From Polymorphospora lycopeni (GTDB taxonomy: Bacteria; Actinomycetota; Actinomycetes; Mycobacteriales; Micromonosporaceae), in assembly GCF_042237075.1 (NCBI RefSeq), contig NZ_JBCGDC010000010.1, forward strand, positions 1 through 64,000: a stretch of DNA of 64,000 nt. The letters run 5' to 3'. Positions 15,346 to 23,919 of the stretch are shown here, piece by piece; the first letter of the stretch is position 1; each line of letters opens with the position of its first letter. The notes beneath the pieces were generated by a model. That model searched no databases and was not told the origin of the DNA. It saw only the letters and a program-made list of their open reading frames with translations. The position numbers and the translations under genes were made by a program.

Positions 15346-18300
15346 TTGAGATTCCCTCCGACACCTACCGGCCGGGGCCGGCGCGGGCGGGTCGCCGGCG
15401 CACTGACCGCCGTACTGGCGGTGGCCCTGCTGCCGGCGCTGAGCCCGACCGGGGCGACCGCCGCGCCGCCGCCCGCCCCGACCGGGCCGTGGCACAAGGT
15501 GGACGGTGCGCCCGCCGCCGCCCGCGGCGGGCAGCCCGCCGACATCCAGGCCACGAAGCTGGCCGCGTACACCCTCGACCGCGACATGATCGCCGGCCAA
15601 CTCGAGCGGGCACCCGACGAATCCGCCCGGGCCGCCACGCAGCAGGCGCCGCTGGTCCTGACCGTGCCTGCCCCCGACGGCAAGCTGCAGCGGTTCGAGG
15701 TCGTCGACTCGCCGGTCATGGAAGAGGGGCTGGCGGCCAAGCACCCGGACATCAAGACGTACGCCGGTAAGGGTCTCGACGACGCGACGGCGACGATCCG
15801 CGCCGACCTGACGCCGCTCGGCTTCCACGCGTCGGTCCGCTCGTCGGACGGCCCGTGGTACGTCGACCCGTACTTCCGGGACCAGAGCGTCTACGCCAGC
15901 TACTACGCCCACGACCTGGTCAACACCAAGGGCCCGCTGGTCGAGCGCGAGGACGTCGGGCACATGCACCACGACCTCGAGGACGAGATCACCGGGCTCC
16001 AGCAGGACTCCGAGGTCGGGCCGAAGGTGAAGCTGCGCACCTACCGGCTGGCCCTGGTCACCGACCCGTCGTACGCGAACTACTTCGGCGCGGACAACGT
16101 GACCGCCGCCAAGGTGACGCTGATCAACCGGGTGACCCAGATCTACGAGGACGAGACCGCGATCCGGCTCGTGCTGATCAACGACACCGACAAGACGAAC
16201 CTGAACACGGTCGAGATGGCCGCCGGCCCGAACGGGCCGTGCGGCGCCTCGCCGTGCTACACCGAGGCGCAGCTGACCGGCTGCACCGGCGGCACGCTGA
16301 ACCGCAACCGGATCGTCCTCGGCCAGCTCGTCGGCGCCAGCAACTACGACGTCGGGCACATCGGCTTCGGCCTGCCCGGTGGCGGCGTCGCCGGCCTCGG
16401 CGTGGTCGGCGGCGACGGCAAGGCCCGTGGCTGCACCGGCCTGCCGAACCCGATCGGCGACTACTTCGCGGTCGACTACGTGGCGCACGAGATCGGCCAC
16501 CAGTTCGCCGGTAACCACACCTTCAACGGCACCCAGTGGAACTGCTCCGGTGGCAACCGCAGCGCCACGAACTCGTACGAGCCGGGCAGCGGTTCGTCGA
16601 TCATGGCGTACGCCGGCATCTGCCAGCAGGACAACCTGCAGCCGCACAGCGACCCGTACTGGTCGCAGCGCACCTTCTTCGAGATCACCACGTTCATCAA
16701 CTCGGCCCGGCCGGCGATCAACGAGGTGCAGACGGTCTCGCTGCGGGACTTCGACACCGACGGTGACTCGTTCAGCATCCGCTACCGCAACCAGCTCTCG
16801 GCGCCGATCGTGCGCGGCACCAACTACACGACCGCCGGCATCAAGGCCGCGATCGAGGGCATCGCCAGCTGGCCGGCCGGCGCCACCGTCACCGTCGCGG
16901 CGTTCGGCGGCAGCGGCGCGCTCAACGACTACGGCTTCCAGGTCACCTTCAACGGCGGCCCGCTGGCGCAGACCAACGTAACGTCGCTGACCCTGGGCAA
17001 CCTCAACGGGGTCACCGGCTTCGTCGGTGAGACCGCCAAGGGCGGCCCGGTCGACAACGGCGGCTGGAAGATCGAGGAGACCGCCAACCACGCCCCGGTC
17101 GTCACCGTGCCGGAGACGTACACGATCCCGGTCCGGACGCCGTTCGCCCTGACCGGCAGCGCGACCGACGCCGACGGCGACGCCCTCACCTACCTGTGGG
17201 AGCAGAACGACCGCGGCGGCATCAGCGGTGGCAGCAGCGCCGGCACCGGCCTGGTCGACAACGTCAAGACCAACGGCCCGCTGTTCCGGGTCTTCGGCGA
17301 GGCGGCCATCGTCAGCGACTCCGACACCCAGCAGTACCACTCGCCGGGGCTGAACGCGGTCGGCAACAACCCGACCCGGGTCTTCCCCGACGTCAAGCAG
17401 ATCCTGGTCAACAACACCAACGCCAAGACCGGCGCCTGCCCGGCCGCGCCGGCACCGCCGGCCAGCGGCAGCGCGTCCAACGTGCCGGCGGCACTGGTGG
17501 ACTGCTACTCGGAGTTCCTGCCGACCGCGGACTGGGTCGGCTACGACAACGACCGGACGATGCACTTCAAGCTCACCGCCCGGGACACCCGGCCGGGTGG
17601 CGGCGGCGTCGGCAGCGCGCAGACCGCGCTGGTGCTCGCCCCGGAGGCCGGACCGTTCCTGGTCACCTCGCAGGTGACCCCGTCGTTCCTGCTCGGCGGC
17701 TCGACCCAGTCGATCACCTGGGACGTGGCCAACACCAACGTCGCCCCGGTCAACGCGACCAACGTGAAGATCTCGCTGTCGGTCGACGGCGCGAAGACCT
17801 TCCCGTACGTGCTGGCGGAGTCGACGGCCAACAACGGCAGCGCGACCGTGACGCTGCCGAACATCACCACGACCACCGCCCGGATCAAGATCGAGGCGAT
17901 CGGCAACGTCTTCTTCGACCTCAACGACGCGGACATCCGCATCGACCAGGTCCAGGAGGCGGAGGTCACCTACACCGGCGACACGCTGGCGTACGCGACC
18001 GACGGGGCCGGCTCGGCCCAGGTAATGCTCCAGGCGAAGGTGACCGGCGAGTCCGGTGACGTCCGTGGTACGCCCGCCACCTTCAAGGCGGGCGACACCA
18101 CGCTGTGCAGCACCGAGGTCAAGCTCGTGGCGTCCGACGTGACCGGCGGCTCCGCCGGCTGCGTGGCCACGCTGCCGATCGGCACGACCGAGGTGACCGC
18201 GGTGGTCGCCGGCCGCTACAACGGCACCGCCACCGGCACCGTCAAGGTCGTGGCCCCGAGCGGGGTCCTCTTCAGCGGCACGGGCTACGTCAAGGGCGGC

Positions 18301-18732
18301 CGTACGGCCGGCGCCTACCCGCTCGACGACGACCACCGGATCGAGCTGAACCTGGACGCCAAGTTCAACAACACCAGCGGCAAGCTGGTCGGCAAGGTCC
18401 TGGTCGGCTACCGCTCGGGTGACAAGCGGTACAAGTTCCAGGGCTCCGAGCTGCTGTCCTACGGCGCGGAGAAGGGGCGGACCTCCCGGGTCGCGCAGGC
18501 ACGCTACAACGTGTCGCTGTTCGACCTGTCCACCCCGCAGAACCCGGTCGAGGTCGCGACCGGGCTGACCCTGCGGGTCAGCGCGACCGACAACGGCGGT
18601 CCCGGCCGCCGCGACACCGTGTCGATCACGGTGTGGGACGGGGAGCGCCTGCTGTTCTCGTCCGACTGGAACGGCACGGTGAGCGAGGAGATCAACCTGA
18701 CCGCCTCCGGCGGTGACCTCGTCATCAGCTAG
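15346..18732 (+). CDS. Secreted reprolysin-like zinc metalloprotease (M12B-type), multidomain
   Basis: This 1128-residue exported protein starts at TTG with AAGGAG 8 nt upstream. A signal peptide is clear (Arg-rich start, GALTAVLAVALLPALSP, then GATAAPPP). The catalytic zinc motif HEIGHQFAGNHTF lies about residue 380, followed by SSIMAYAGIC (Met-turn type), as in reprolysin-like secreted proteases with a propeptide. The C-terminal ~550 residues look like Ig-like/cadherin-like beta domains (ALTGSATDADGDALTYLWEQ). It would act outside the cell on proteins. Next comes a strong hairpin terminator. Confidence 0.85.
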   Translation: MRFPPTPTGRGRRGRVAGALTAVLAVALLPALSPTGATAAPPPAPTGPWHKVDGAPAAARGGQPADIQATKLAAYTLDRDMIAGQLERAPDESARAATQQAPLVLTVPAPDGKLQRFEVVDSPVMEEGLAAKHPDIKTYAGKGLDDATATIRADLTPLGFHASVRSSDGPWYVDPYFRDQSVYASYYAHDLVNTKGPLVEREDVGHMHHDLEDEITGLQQDSEVGPKVKLRTYRLALVTDPSYANYFGADNVTAAKVTLINRVTQIYEDETAIRLVLINDTDKTNLNTVEMAAGPNGPCGASPCYTEAQLTGCTGGTLNRNRIVLGQLVGASNYDVGHIGFGLPGGGVAGLGVVGGDGKARGCTGLPNPIGDYFAVDYVAHEIGHQFAGNHTFNGTQWNCSGGNRSATNSYEPGSGSSIMAYAGICQQDNLQPHSDPYWSQRTFFEITTFINSARPAINEVQTVSLRDFDTDGDSFSIRYRNQLSAPIVRGTNYTTAGIKAAIEGIASWPAGATVTVAAFGGSGALNDYGFQVTFNGGPLAQTNVTSLTLGNLNGVTGFVGETAKGGPVDNGGWKIEETANHAPVVTVPETYTIPVRTPFALTGSATDADGDALTYLWEQNDRGGISGGSSAGTGLVDNVKTNGPLFRVFGEAAIVSDSDTQQYHSPGLNAVGNNPTRVFPDVKQILVNNTNAKTGACPAAPAPPASGSASNVPAALVDCYSEFLPTADWVGYDNDRTMHFKLTARDTRPGGGGVGSAQTALVLAPEAGPFLVTSQVTPSFLLGGSTQSITWDVANTNVAPVNATNVKISLSVDGAKTFPYVLAESTANNGSATVTLPNITTTTARIKIEAIGNVFFDLNDADIRIDQVQEAEVTYTGDTLAYATDGAGSAQVMLQAKVTGESGDVRGTPATFKAGDTTLCSTEVKLVASDVTGGSAGCVATLPIGTTEVTAVVAGRYNGTATGTVKVVAPSGVLFSGTGYVKGGRTAGAYPLDDDHRIELNLDAKFNNTSGKLVGKVLVGYRSGDKRYKFQGSELLSYGAEKGRTSRVAQARYNVSLFDLSTPQNPVEVATGLTLRVSATDNGGPGRRDTVSITVWDGERLLFSSDWNGTVSEEINLTASGGDLVIS

Positions 18733-18746
18733 ACCCTGAGTGGACA

Positions 18747-18775
18747 GGGGCGCCGGACGACAGGTCCGGCGCCCC
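18747..18775 (+). terminator. Rho-independent-type hairpin after the metalloprotease gene
   Basis: A 12-bp perfect GC stem (GGGGCGCCGGAC/GTCCGGCGCCCC) with a 5-nt loop starts 14 nt after the stop. The tail is CCTTCC rather than a T-run, as usual in very GC-rich genomes. Confidence 0.8.
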
Positions 18776-18849
18776 CTTCCATGTCCACAATCGGCATCAT
18801 GTGATCGACCGGTGGCGCCGCGCATCCGGGCGTCCCTACGATCTACGCC

Positions 18850-19251
18850 ATGAGCGACTGGGTCTGGATCGTCGGCGGTGCCGCGGTGGTTCTGGCCGCC
18901 GCGGCGGTCACGGTGTTGGCCGTACGCCGCCGCAGGGCCCGCAACGCCGACCCGCTCGCGGCCGCCCGCCGCGCCATCCGGCAGAGTTCACGCGACCAGC
19001 GGCGTCGCGGCGGCCGGACCACGATCCGTGGCCAGGGACAGGGAACCCGAAGCGATTCCTACGCCGGTTTGCGGGCCCGGACCGCGAACGTGGTCGGGCA
19101 GGGGCTGCCGCCCTCGTCGAACCGTTCGAGCACCAGCCCGGCGTCGAGGAACGTGTGCAGCAGTTCGGGCAGCGGCCGGTGCATGGCTCCGACCTTGTCG
19201 CGTACGCCCTGGTCGGTCCAGGACTCATGGGTCCAGTACGTGTCCAGGTAA
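18850..19251 (+). CDS. Small single-pass membrane protein, C-terminus doubtful
   Basis: Residues 4-26 (WVWIVGGAAVVLAAAAVTVL) form one membrane helix followed by a basic stretch (RRRRARN), so the tail should be cytoplasmic. TACGAT lies 7 nt before the ATG, fitting a leaderless start. The frame runs on to 19251 and overlaps the 3' end of the convergent methyltransferase by 193 nt. The basic hydrophilic part up to about residue 70 looks real, while the rest may be read-through of the neighbour's antisense strand. The function is unknown. Confidence 0.5.
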   Translation: MSDWVWIVGGAAVVLAAAAVTVLAVRRRRARNADPLAAARRAIRQSSRDQRRRGGRTTIRGQGQGTRSDSYAGLRARTANVVGQGLPPSSNRSSTSPASRNVCSSSGSGRCMAPTLSRTPWSVQDSWVQYVSR

Positions 19252-19727
19252 CCGGGCCTGATGACGACGGCGGCACTGTCGGCGCGGTCGGCGAACCCGC
19301 CACAGAACGCCGGGTGCACTCCGATGTGGACGAGCACGCCGCCGGGCCGCAGGACCCGGGCCGCCTCGCGTACGACGTCGGGGTAGTCGGGCATGTCGGT
19401 GTGCACCATCACCGTGACCGCGGCGGGTACGGCGTCGTCGCGTACCGGGATCCGTCGCGCGTCGGCCCGGGCGATCGGCAACCGGCCCCGGGCGTGGCGC
19501 AGCATGCCGGCGGAGAGGTCCACGCCGAACGGGGTCCAGCCCAGTTCGCGGATCTGCCCGGCGTGGGTGCCGGTGCCGCAGCCGATCTCCAGGCACCGGC
19601 CGGTGCCGGGCCCCAACAGGCCGGCGAGAAGGCGCCGGACGCCGATCGGGTCGGAATCACCCTGTTCGCCCAGGAACTCGGTCTCGTACCAGTCCGCTAT
19701 CCCGTCGTATGCCGCCAGCCGCGCCAT
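19059..19727 (-). CDS. Class I SAM-dependent methyltransferase (UbiE/Methyltransf_11 type)
   Basis: This 222-residue protein has motif I CLEIGCGTGTHAGQI near residue 45, then FGVDLSAGMLRHAR, a motif II region RADARRIPVRDDAVPAAV and LRPGGVLVHIG (motif III). The ATG at 19727 is preceded by GGAGG. An in-frame longer start at 19784 has no good ribosome site. The substrate is unknown; members of this group methylate small molecules. It ends inside the convergent small membrane protein gene. Confidence 0.8.
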   Translation of the reverse strand: MARLAAYDGIADWYETEFLGEQGDSDPIGVRRLLAGLLGPGTGRCLEIGCGTGTHAGQIRELGWTPFGVDLSAGMLRHARGRLPIARADARRIPVRDDAVPAAVTVMVHTDMPDYPDVVREAARVLRPGGVLVHIGVHPAFCGGFADRADSAAVVIRPGYLDTYWTHESWTDQGVRDKVGAMHRPLPELLHTFLDAGLVLERFDEGGSPCPTTFAVRARKPA

Positions 19728-19834
19728 GCGATCCTCCCCGGGTTCGCGCGCGGCGGTCCGCCGCGCAGATCCATTGGCTCCCACGCGGGCCGTTCCCGCC
19801 GACCTGTTCGCGGTCAGCGCAAGTCCTTCCGGCG

Positions 19835-19918
19835 CCCAAGATCCCGGTGATCAGGGAACTGGAGCCTGGACGCGCCGACGACACGCGCGACTTGATCCCT
19901 GATCACCGGGATCTTGGG
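19835..19918. repeat. Perfect 23-bp inverted repeat with 38-nt spacer
   Basis: Arms 19835-19857 and 19896-19918 are perfectly complementary (CCCAAGATCCCGGTGATCAGGGA and its complement, 23 nt each, given here by position). A further partial copy, GGGATCTTGGG, follows at 19937-19947. The element lies in the gap between divergent genes, so it is not a simple terminator. It has the size and shape of a small palindromic mobile element. Confidence 0.85.
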
Positions 19919-19995
19919 GCACGGGACCTGGGGCAGGGGATCTTGGGAACGAAATCAGGAGGCAAACGGGCTTGCTGTCGTGGCAACCTGGGGTG

Positions 19996-20568
19996 ATGGA
20001 CGACAACCTGGACAGCGTGCTCGCCGCGGTCGGCCCCCGCCTGCGCACGCTCCGCCGGCAGCGGGAGATCACCCTGGCCAACCTGGCCGCGACGACCGGA
20101 ATCTCGGTGTCGACCCTGTCCCGGCTGGAATCCGGCCAGCGCCGCCCCACCCTCGAACTGCTCCTGCCGCTCGCCCGGGCGTACGGCGTGCAGATCGACG
20201 AACTCGTCGGCGCGCCACCGACCGGCGACCCCCGGGTCCACCTGCGCCCGGTCACCCGCAACGGGATGACGATGATCCCGCTGACCCGGCGCGCCGGCGG
20301 GGTGCAGGCGTACAAGCTGCTCATTCCGGCCCGCCCGGACCCCGACCCGCAGACCCACGAGGGCTACGAGTGGATCTACGTGCTGAACGGCCGGTTGCGG
20401 CTGGTCCTCGGCGACAAGGATCTTGTGCTCAGCGAGGGCGAGGCCGCCGAGTTCGACACCCGGGTGCCGCACTGGTTCGGCAGCGCCGAGCCCGGTCCCG
20501 TCGAGGTGCTCAGCCTCTTCGGCCGGCAGGGCGAACGCGCACACCTGCGGGCCAAGTCGGTCCACTGA
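19996..20568 (+). CDS. XRE-family regulator with C-terminal cupin domain
   Basis: This 190-residue protein has an N-terminal helix-turn-helix (LRTLRRQREITLANLAATTG, then SVSTLSRLESGQRRPTLEL) and a cupin beta barrel about residues 105-180 (EGYEWIYVLNGRLRLVLGDKD, EAAEFDTRVPHWF), as in SutR/PuuR-type sensors of small ligands. It probably represses its own region and perhaps the divergent methyltransferase gene (inference). ATG 19996 is used; GTG at 19993 is equally possible. The 23-bp inverted repeat lies just upstream. Confidence 0.85.
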   Translation: MDDNLDSVLAAVGPRLRTLRRQREITLANLAATTGISVSTLSRLESGQRRPTLELLLPLARAYGVQIDELVGAPPTGDPRVHLRPVTRNGMTMIPLTRRAGGVQAYKLLIPARPDPDPQTHEGYEWIYVLNGRLRLVLGDKDLVLSEGEAAEFDTRVPHWFGSAEPGPVEVLSLFGRQGERAHLRAKSVH

Positions 20569-20610
20569 CCCGCCCGGGCCGTCCCCCGACCAGCCGGACC
20601 GCCGTCACCC

Positions 20611-21159
20611 TCACCGGTCCGGGTCGACCCCGGCACCGACGCCGGGGTGCCCTTCGCTGGCGGCGAGGATCTTCTTGCGCCGCCGGGCCGGCAGCCGGTC
20701 GACGTACGCGAGGCCGTCGAGGTGGTCGACCTCGTGCTGGAAACAGCGGGCGAGCGTACCGGTGCCGTCGAGGCGGATCGGCGCCCCGTGCCGGTCGAAT
20801 CCGGTGACCGAGGCGGTCGCGGCCCGGGCCAGGTCGGCCCGCTCCCCCGGTACGGACAGACAGCCCTCGGAGTCGAGCACGAGTTCCCGCTGGTCGGGCA
20901 GGTGCAGCACGGGATTGACCACGTGGGCGACGGTGTGGACGCCGGTGGCGTCGGGGCAGTCGACGACGAAGATCCGGGCGTCGACGCCGATCTGGTTGGC
21001 CGCCAGGCCCACCCCTTCGGCGGCGTACATGCTGGCGAACATGTCGTCGATCAGCGCCGCGAGGGCGTCGTCGAACTCGGTGACCGGCGCGCAACGCCGG
21101 TGCAGGACCGGGTCGCCGTAGCGGGTGATCGGCCTCGGGGTACCGGAACGCGTCTCCAC
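20611..21159 (-). CDS. def: Peptide deformylase
   Basis: This 182-residue enzyme removes the N-formyl group from new proteins. All three metal motifs are present: GVGLAANQIG (motif I, about residue 50), EGCLSVPG (motif II, Cys ligand) and QHEVDHLDG (motif III, two His and the catalytic Glu). The length is normal. The start is GTG with TACGAT 8 nt upstream, so it is probably leaderless. It is divergent from the DUF2786 gene and converges with the XRE-cupin gene. Confidence 0.95.
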   Translation of the reverse strand: METRSGTPRPITRYGDPVLHRRCAPVTEFDDALAALIDDMFASMYAAEGVGLAANQIGVDARIFVVDCPDATGVHTVAHVVNPVLHLPDQRELVLDSEGCLSVPGERADLARAATASVTGFDRHGAPIRLDGTGTLARCFQHEVDHLDGLAYVDRLPARRRKKILAASEGHPGVGAGVDPDR

Positions 21160-21253
21160 GGTTGCCTATCGTATGCAGTTGCGAGCCAGTCGCAGTAGGC
21201 GACGTACGCCGGTGGCCGGCGGGAGCCGCCACGTTCGCCGTACCCTGGTCCGG

Positions 21254-22462
21254 GTGACTACGGTGCGGGACAGGATCGAGGCGGTGGTCCGCGGCGGCGT
21301 GGGCTACGAGGCCGGGCTGGACGCGCTGACCGTCGCCCCGGCCGCCGAGGTCGACCCGATACTCGTCGACGTCCTGCACGACGCGTTCGCGCGGCTGTGG
21401 CGGGGCGGCTGGCAGCCGGTCGAACTGCACCGGGTCGTGGCCCGCAACGGCACCGTGACGCACGCCCACCTGGTGACCGACGCGGTCGCCGCCCATCTTC
21501 GCCGGTTCCCGCGCGAGAGCGTCGACGAGCGGTGGCTGAGCCAGGCCGACGCGCTGGGCGCGCACGTCTGGTGGCGAAACTCCGGCGGCTACCTCGGCGA
21601 CCTGGCCGGCCGGTGGAAGCTCGACCGGGTGGCCGTACTCGATCTGGTGTTGACCCTGCTCGGCATCCTGGCCGAACTGCCGCCGATCGAGGTCCTGATC
21701 CCGCCGCCCGGCACCGCCGCCCGGACCGCCGGCCCGCGCGGCCGGGTCGACCACCGGCTGCTGGACCGGGTACGCGCCCTGCTGGCCAAGGCGGAGTCGA
21801 CCGCCTATCCGGCCGAGGCGGAGGCGTACACAGCCAAGGCCCAGGAACTGATCGCCCGGCACAGCCTGGACGAGGCGCTGTCGGCGGCGCGGGACGACAC
21901 CGCGACGGTGGTGCCGTTCGCGCGACGGATCGGCGTCGACCACCCGTACGAGAGCGAGAAGGCGTCGCTGCTGGACGCGGTGGCCCGGGCCAACCGCTGC
22001 CACCTGGTGTGGTCACCGGAGTTCGGGTTCGCGACCGTCTTCGGCTTCGACGCCGACATCGACGCGGTCGACCTGCTCCACGCGTCGCTGCTGGTCCAGG
22101 CGCACCGGGCGATGGCGCGGGCCGAGCCGCCGGGCGGCAAGGCCGGCCGGGCCCGGCTCAAGGCGTTCCGGCAGTCGTTCCTGGTCGCGTTCGCGGTTCG
22201 GATCGGCGAGCGGCTGGCCGGTGCCGCGAAGGCGGCGCTGGAGGAGGCGATCCGGCCCACCGGCCCCGTCGCGGAGCCCGGTCCCGTGGCGGCGACCGAC
22301 CTGCTGCCGGTGCTCGCCGCCCGTGACGAGCAGGTGCGGGAGACGATGGACCGGGTCTTCCCGCGTACGGTCCGGGCCCGGGGCAGCCGGGTCGACAGCC
22401 GGGAGGGCTGGGAGTCCGGCCGCGCCGCCGCCGACCGGGCCGACCTCGGCACGGGCGGCTGA
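21254..22462 (+). CDS. DUF2786 domain protein
   Basis: This 402-residue protein contains a DUF2786-type segment about residues 178-230 (LLDRVRALLAKAESTAYPAE followed by EAEAYTAKAQELIARHSLDE), which is diagnostic. The N-terminal ~150 residues are a conserved helical region (WQPVELHRVV, HVWWRNSGGYLG). The family is frequent in actinobacteria and phages, and its function is unknown. GTG 21254 has TACCCT 7 nt upstream, so it is probably leaderless. It is divergent from def. Confidence 0.75.
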   Translation: MTTVRDRIEAVVRGGVGYEAGLDALTVAPAAEVDPILVDVLHDAFARLWRGGWQPVELHRVVARNGTVTHAHLVTDAVAAHLRRFPRESVDERWLSQADALGAHVWWRNSGGYLGDLAGRWKLDRVAVLDLVLTLLGILAELPPIEVLIPPPGTAARTAGPRGRVDHRLLDRVRALLAKAESTAYPAEAEAYTAKAQELIARHSLDEALSAARDDTATVVPFARRIGVDHPYESEKASLLDAVARANRCHLVWSPEFGFATVFGFDADIDAVDLLHASLLVQAHRAMARAEPPGGKAGRARLKAFRQSFLVAFAVRIGERLAGAAKAALEEAIRPTGPVAEPGPVAATDLLPVLAARDEQVRETMDRVFPRTVRARGSRVDSREGWESGRAAADRADLGTGG

Positions 22463-22522
22463 CCGCCGGCCTGTCCCGGCGCAGTGAACCGCCCGGGGGC
22501 GGCGGGATCCGTCGGGTGGTGC

Positions 22523-23026
22523 TCAGTCCCGCAGCGCGGCGGCGAGGAGGTCCCGGGTCGCCGCGTCGAAGGCGACCAGCCGGACCTGCTCGACCTCGGT
22601 GGCGGTTTCCCGGATCGTCGCCACGGCGATCCGGGCCGCCCGGTCCGGTGGGAAGCCGTAGACGCCGGTGGCGATCGCGGGAAAGGCCACGCTGCGGGCG
22701 CCGATCTCGTCGGCCACCGCGAGACCGCGCCGGTAGCAGGAGGCCAGCAGCTCCGCCTCGCCGTGGTCGCCGCCCTCCCAGACCGGCCCGACGGTGTGGA
22801 TGACGTGCCGGATCCGCGGCCCGAGGTCGAACGCGGACGTGGCGACGGCCTCGCCGGGCAGGCACGGGGCGAGGGCGGCACCGGCCTCGGCGAGCCGGGG
22901 CCCGGCCGCCCGGTGGATCGCGCCGTCGACACCGCCACCGCCGAGCAGCGACTCGTTGGCGGCCGTCACGACCGCGTCCACGTCCTCCTCGGTGATGTCA
23001 CCGCGCACCACTTCGATCCTGGTCAT
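22523..23026 (-). CDS. Macro-domain protein, O-acetyl-ADP-ribose deacetylase-like
   Basis: This 167-residue protein is a single MacroD-type macro domain: RGDITEEDVDAVVTAANESL near residue 8, GGGGVDGAIHRAAGP (ADP-ribose loop) and SVAFPAIATGVYGFP. Such enzymes hydrolyse O-acetyl-ADP-ribose or remove ADP-ribose from proteins or nucleic acids. It starts 46 nt after the methyltransferase of the azole-peptide cluster on the same strand. It could be the last gene of that transcript, but a functional link is not established. Confidence 0.9.
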   Translation of the reverse strand: MTRIEVVRGDITEEDVDAVVTAANESLLGGGGVDGAIHRAAGPRLAEAGAALAPCLPGEAVATSAFDLGPRIRHVIHTVGPVWEGGDHGEAELLASCYRRGLAVADEIGARSVAFPAIATGVYGFPPDRAARIAVATIRETATEVEQVRLVAFDAATRDLLAAALRD

Positions 23027-23071
23027 GGCGCCGATGATGGCACGGTTCCCGCCCGCTCGCGGATGCCGCGT

Positions 23072-23887
23072 TCATGACACCGCCTGGCCGGTAACGGTTC
23101 GCGGTGGTGCGGCCGGGCGCAGTAGGACGACGCCGTCGAGGACGCGGCGGCTGGCCGGGACCGACGGGCCGGGCGGTCGGCCCGTCGGCCGCGCGGCCGG
23201 ACGCCGTGCCGGCAGCAGCCGGTAGTCGGCGACCGCCCAGCCGGCCCGCTCGACGGTGTCCATCGACTCCAGACCGTGGAGGGCGAGGCCGGCCCGGGCC
23301 CGGCCGGCGACCGCCGCCATTGCCCGCGCCGAGTCGGCCGACACCACGTCGGCCAGCCAGCCGGTCACCGCCGGCAGGCCGCCGAGCGTGGCGGCGAGCC
23401 CGGCCAGCTCGGCCGGCGGCAGGTAGACCAGCAGCCCTTCGGTCACCAGGACGGCCGGACCGTCGACGCCCAGCGCCGGCAGCCCGCGTACGTCGCCGGG
23501 AATCCGGCGCACCGGGCAGCTCGGTTCCGCCCCGCCGAGTACGGTCGCCTTGCGGGCCAGGATCTCGGGCGCGTCGACCTCGACGTACTCCCGGCAGGCG
23601 GAGAGATCCAGCCGATACGGCCGGGTGCAGAGCCCGGCGCCGAGGTTGACCACGGTGGCGCCCGGGTGGCGCCGTACCTCGTCCAGCAGCAGCCCGTCGA
23701 TGAGCGTGGTCCGGTGCACGACCTCGTCGCGGCCGGCGGCGAGCAGGGCCCGCCCGGCCGCGTCGAGGGAGTCCAGGAACCGTTCGGCGTACGGGTCGGT
23801 GAGCCGGGGTGCGGGCTGACGGGTCTCCTCGGCCCGGCACGCCGCGGCGACGAGGGCGGTCGCCTGGATCTCTCCGGCTACTCCCAC
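23072..23887 (-). CDS. Leucine carboxyl methyltransferase-family (PPM1/TcmP-like) SAM methyltransferase
   Basis: This 271-residue protein has the LCM-family pattern: LTDPYAERFLD at the start, TTLIDGLLLDEVRR, VVNLGAGLCTRPYRLDL (motif I), YVEVDAPEILARKA and VLVTEGLLVYLPPAEL. Relatives methylate carboxylates or hydroxyls of natural products. It begins 24 nt after the permease gene of the azole-peptide cluster, and an 18-nt duplication spans the junction, so it may tailor the peptide, for example by O-methylation (inference). The start is GTG with AAGGGG upstream. Confidence 0.75.
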   Translation of the reverse strand: MGVAGEIQATALVAAACRAEETRQPAPRLTDPYAERFLDSLDAAGRALLAAGRDEVVHRTTLIDGLLLDEVRRHPGATVVNLGAGLCTRPYRLDLSACREYVEVDAPEILARKATVLGGAEPSCPVRRIPGDVRGLPALGVDGPAVLVTEGLLVYLPPAELAGLAATLGGLPAVTGWLADVVSADSARAMAAVAGRARAGLALHGLESMDTVERAGWAVADYRLLPARRPAARPTGRPPGPSVPASRRVLDGVVLLRPAAPPRTVTGQAVS

Positions 23888-23919
23888 CGCGTCATTCCCC
23901 TTCCCACCGCGTCATTCCC
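23882..23919. repeat. 18-nt direct repeat at permease/methyltransferase junction
   Basis: Identical 18-nt copies lie at 23882-23899 and 23902-23919. One contains the permease stop codon and the other the methyltransferase GTG start. The shift of 20 nt means the duplication does not keep frame. Confidence 0.85.

Noticed and set aside
14878..18825. 1315-codon open frame on the minus strand
   Set aside because: Antisense shadow of the metalloprotease gene, which has a signal peptide and zinc motif.
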